Assembly: GCA_902762385.1 (NCBI GenBank)
Contig: CACWNQ010000001.1
Span: 434,001-498,000 of the forward strand
DNA: 64,000 nucleotides
Source: an uncultured Bacteroidales bacterium
GTDB lineage: Bacteria; Bacteroidota; Bacteroidia; Bacteroidales; Muribaculaceae
Direction: 5' to 3'
Shown here: one piece after another, positions 62,281 to 64,000 of the stretch
Layout: the number at the start of each line of letters is the position of its first letter
How positions within the stretch are numbered: the first letter of the stretch is position 1
Program-made: the position numbers and the translations under genes
The notes under the pieces: generated by a model
The model's database searches: none
The model's input: only the letters and a program-made list of their open reading frames with translations
What the model was told of the DNA's origin: nothing

Positions 62281-63672
62281 ATGAAACAAAAAACTTTAAA
62301 TGCTCCTTTCAGTGTGAGCGGCAAGGGCCTGCACTCAGGACTTAACGTGGAGGCTACATTCATGCCCGCTCCTGAAAATACGGGCTACGTTTTCAAACGC
62401 ATCGACCTGCAAGACGCCCCAGTGATTGAGGCTCTAGCCGAGAACGTGGTGGAGACCAACCGTGGCACTGTCATTGCATGCAAAACCAACAAAGATGTAA
62501 AAGTTGGAACAATCGAGCATTCAATGGCTGCACTCTATGCTGCTGGCGTAGACAATTGCATTATCGAGATTAACGCACCCGAAATGCCAATTCTCGATGG
62601 TAGTGCTACTCTTTATAGCGAGAAAATCGAAGAAGTTGGACTTAAAGAGCAAGCAGCCGAGCGTGAGTTTTACGTGGTGAAACAGCGCATCAAGGTGGTT
62701 GACGAAGCCACTGGTTCTTCACTAATAGTGCTACCCGACGACGATTTCTCTATCGACACTATGATCGAGTTTGACTCACCTGTGCTTTCCAACCAGTTTG
62801 CTTCTCTCACATCACTTGCCGATTTTAAGGAAGAGATTGCTGGAAGTCGCACTTTCGTGTTCGTTCGTGAGATTTTACCTCTTGTCGAGAATAACCTCAT
62901 CAAGGGAGGCGACCTCGACAACGCTATTGTCATCTATGACAAGAAGATGAGTCAGGAAGAACTCGACCGAATAGCCGATGTGGCTGGAGCACCTCACATT
63001 CCCAATGATCAATTGGGATATCTCAACCACAAACCTCTCACCTTCCCCAACGAACCAGCACGTCACAAACTGCTCGATGTGATGGGTGACTTGGCTTTGA
63101 TAGGACGCCCACTTAAGGGACGCATTGTTGCCACCCGTCCAGGACACACAATCAACACCCGTCTCTCAAAACAGATTCGTAAGGAGCTTCGCTATCAGAA
63201 CGTTCAGGCACCTGTTTACGACCCAAACAAGGCTCCCATAATGGACATTAACCGCATCAGGGAGCTTCTGCCTCATCGCTATCCTATGCAGTTGGTCGAC
63301 AAGGTGATTGAAATTAGCGACAATTACATCGTTGGTGTGAAGAACGTCACAAGCAACGAACCATTTTTCCAGGGCCATTTTCCACAAGAGCCTGTGATGC
63401 CTGGCGTGCTTCAAATCGAGGCTATGGCACAGGTTGGGGGCCTATTGGTACTCAGTAGTGTTGATGAGCCAGAGCGCTATTCCACTTATTTCATGAAGAT
63501 TGATAATGTGAAATTCCGCCAAAAGGTGGTTCCAGGCGACACCCTAATTTTCCACATCTCATTCATGACTCCATTGCGACGTGGATGTGCTGTAATGAAA
63601 GGCTATGCCTTTGTGGGCGAAAAGATTGTGAGTGAGGTCGAGTTTATGGCCCAAATTGTTAAAAACAAATAA
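62281..63672 (+). CDS. lpxC-fabZ: Bifunctional LpxC deacetylase and FabZ dehydratase
   Basis: 463 aa from the ATG at 62281, 10 bp after lpxD. LpxC part (about 1-305): KTLNAPFSVSGKGLHSGL, zinc-site VGTIEHSMAALYAAGVDN, APEMPILDGSA, and HKLLDVMGDLALIGRPLKGRIVATRPGH. FabZ part (about 315-463): DINRIRELLPHRYPMQLVDKVIEI, FFQGHFPQEPVMPGVLQIEAMAQVGG (catalytic His and Glu). LpxC commits to lipid A synthesis and FabZ dehydrates hydroxyacyl-ACP; the fusion balances the shared hydroxyacyl-ACP pool. This fusion is a known Bacteroidetes feature. Confidence 0.97.
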   Translation: MKQKTLNAPFSVSGKGLHSGLNVEATFMPAPENTGYVFKRIDLQDAPVIEALAENVVETNRGTVIACKTNKDVKVGTIEHSMAALYAAGVDNCIIEINAPEMPILDGSATLYSEKIEEVGLKEQAAEREFYVVKQRIKVVDEATGSSLIVLPDDDFSIDTMIEFDSPVLSNQFASLTSLADFKEEIAGSRTFVFVREILPLVENNLIKGGDLDNAIVIYDKKMSQEELDRIADVAGAPHIPNDQLGYLNHKPLTFPNEPARHKLLDVMGDLALIGRPLKGRIVATRPGHTINTRLSKQIRKELRYQNVQAPVYDPNKAPIMDINRIRELLPHRYPMQLVDKVIEISDNYIVGVKNVTSNEPFFQGHFPQEPVMPGVLQIEAMAQVGGLLVLSSVDEPERYSTYFMKIDNVKFRQKVVPGDTLIFHISFMTPLRRGCAVMKGYAFVGEKIVSEVEFMAQIVKNK

Positions 63673-63690
63673 AAACAGCATTATATAAAG

Positions 63691-64000
63691 ATGAATATTT
63701 CACCACTAGCTTGCGTTAGCAATAACGCTATGATAGGAAAGGATGTAGTGATTGGTCCTTTTGTGACTATTGACGAGAATGTAGTGATTGGCGACGGAAC
63801 TATCATCGATAGCAATGCCGTGATTCACTCAGGAGCAAGGATTGGCAACAACTGCCACATCCACTCAAGTGCTGTAGTGAGCGATATCCCTCAAGACCTC
63901 AAGTTTCAAGGCGAAGACAGTCTCACCATCATTGGCGACAACACCAGCATTCGTGAGTTTGTAACAATTCATCGAGGCACAACTTCTAAAGGTAAAACAG
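63691..64000 (+). CDS. lpxA: UDP-N-acetylglucosamine acyltransferase, 5' part
   Basis: The first 103 codons are present: [20 protein letters not shown], then left-handed beta-helix hexapeptides ([54 protein letters not shown]) and [10 protein letters not shown]. First enzyme of lipid A synthesis. It starts 18 bp after lpxC-fabZ and runs off the window. Confidence 0.94.
   Translation, partial: MNISPLACVSNNAMIGKDVVIGPFVTIDENVVIGDGTIIDSNAVIHSGARIGNNCHIHSSAVVSDIPQDLKFQGEDSLTIIGDNTSIREFVTIHRGTTSKGKT

Overview
The window comes from a Bacteroidales genome, most like Muribaculaceae or Prevotellaceae at family level (inference from gene content; there is no rRNA marker). Supporting signs are: many start-proximal promoters of the Bacteroidetes form TTG/TTTG-N19-20-TAnnTTTG; weak Shine-Dalgarno use; a complete Nqr sodium pump; a Rho factor with a very long disordered insert; an LpxC-FabZ fusion; an ExbB-ExbD-ExbD-TonB-PstS-like-TPR cluster; fimbrillin-like lipoproteins; and S8 protease and SerA types usual in this order. 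No tRNA or rRNA gene was seen.

Layout. 1-1.8 kb: 5' part of a NuoF/HndC-type electron-bifurcating subunit (minus). 2-7.6 kb: orphan polysaccharide export lipoprotein, TrpB2, an HU-CCDC81/SPOR cell envelope protein, a His-rich mini lipoprotein, a small membrane protein and a C45-type Ntn hydrolase. 7.9-10.1 kb: rho. 10.8-17.1 kb: a type I-C CRISPR effector operon (cas3-cas5-cas8-cas7) running straight into a 12-repeat array, with no cas4-cas1-cas2 and no leader. 17.1-19.9 kb: an overlapping NhaC / periplasmic C26 peptidase / PAS operon. 20.2-21.4 kb: bamD and RNA polymerase omega. 21.5-25.9 kb: an outer-membrane barrel, a frameshifted gdhA, serC and serA. 26-28 kb: secreted S8 protease with dockerin repeats. 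28.2-36 kb: the TonB energising system and associated proteins. 36.4-42.4 kb: nqrABCDEF. 42.5-47.2 kb: a secreted protein of unknown role, a cytidylate-kinase-like protein, and a tandem pair of fimbrillin-like lipoproteins whose upstream copy is decayed. 47.5-49.8 kb: pta-ackA. 50.1-58.7 kb: citrate lyase cluster citD-citE-citF-citX-citCG(fusion)-acn-icd. 58.8-61 kb: iron-sulfur aldo/keto reductase, an ECF S component and a DUF1893 protein. 61.2 kb to the end: lpxD, lpxC-fabZ and the start of lpxA.

How the parts work together. The central-metabolism genes suggest an anaerobic fermenter: electrons pass through a NuoF-like flavin subunit and Nqr (sodium motive force, also usable by NhaC), acetate is made by Pta-AckA, and citrate, isocitrate and 2-oxoglutarate are interconverted by the citrate lyase/aconitase/IDH cluster. 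Envelope functions are spread through the window (BamD, lipid A synthesis, TonB energisation, SPOR protein).

The strongest unusual signals are: (1) the I-C CRISPR locus that has lost adaptation genes and leader and whose last repeat has become a terminator hairpin; (2) the gdhA frameshift; (3) a tandem lipoprotein duplication whose first copy carries two deletions that together restore frame; (4) an exact 21-bp in-frame tandem duplication inside citD; (5) a CitC-CitG fusion in a cluster that also holds aconitase and IDH; and (6) an apparently leaderless promoter/start for the HU-SPOR gene. Coding starts were re-chosen by homology where the longest frame began too early. All functional names rest on recognised sequence motifs, not on database searches.
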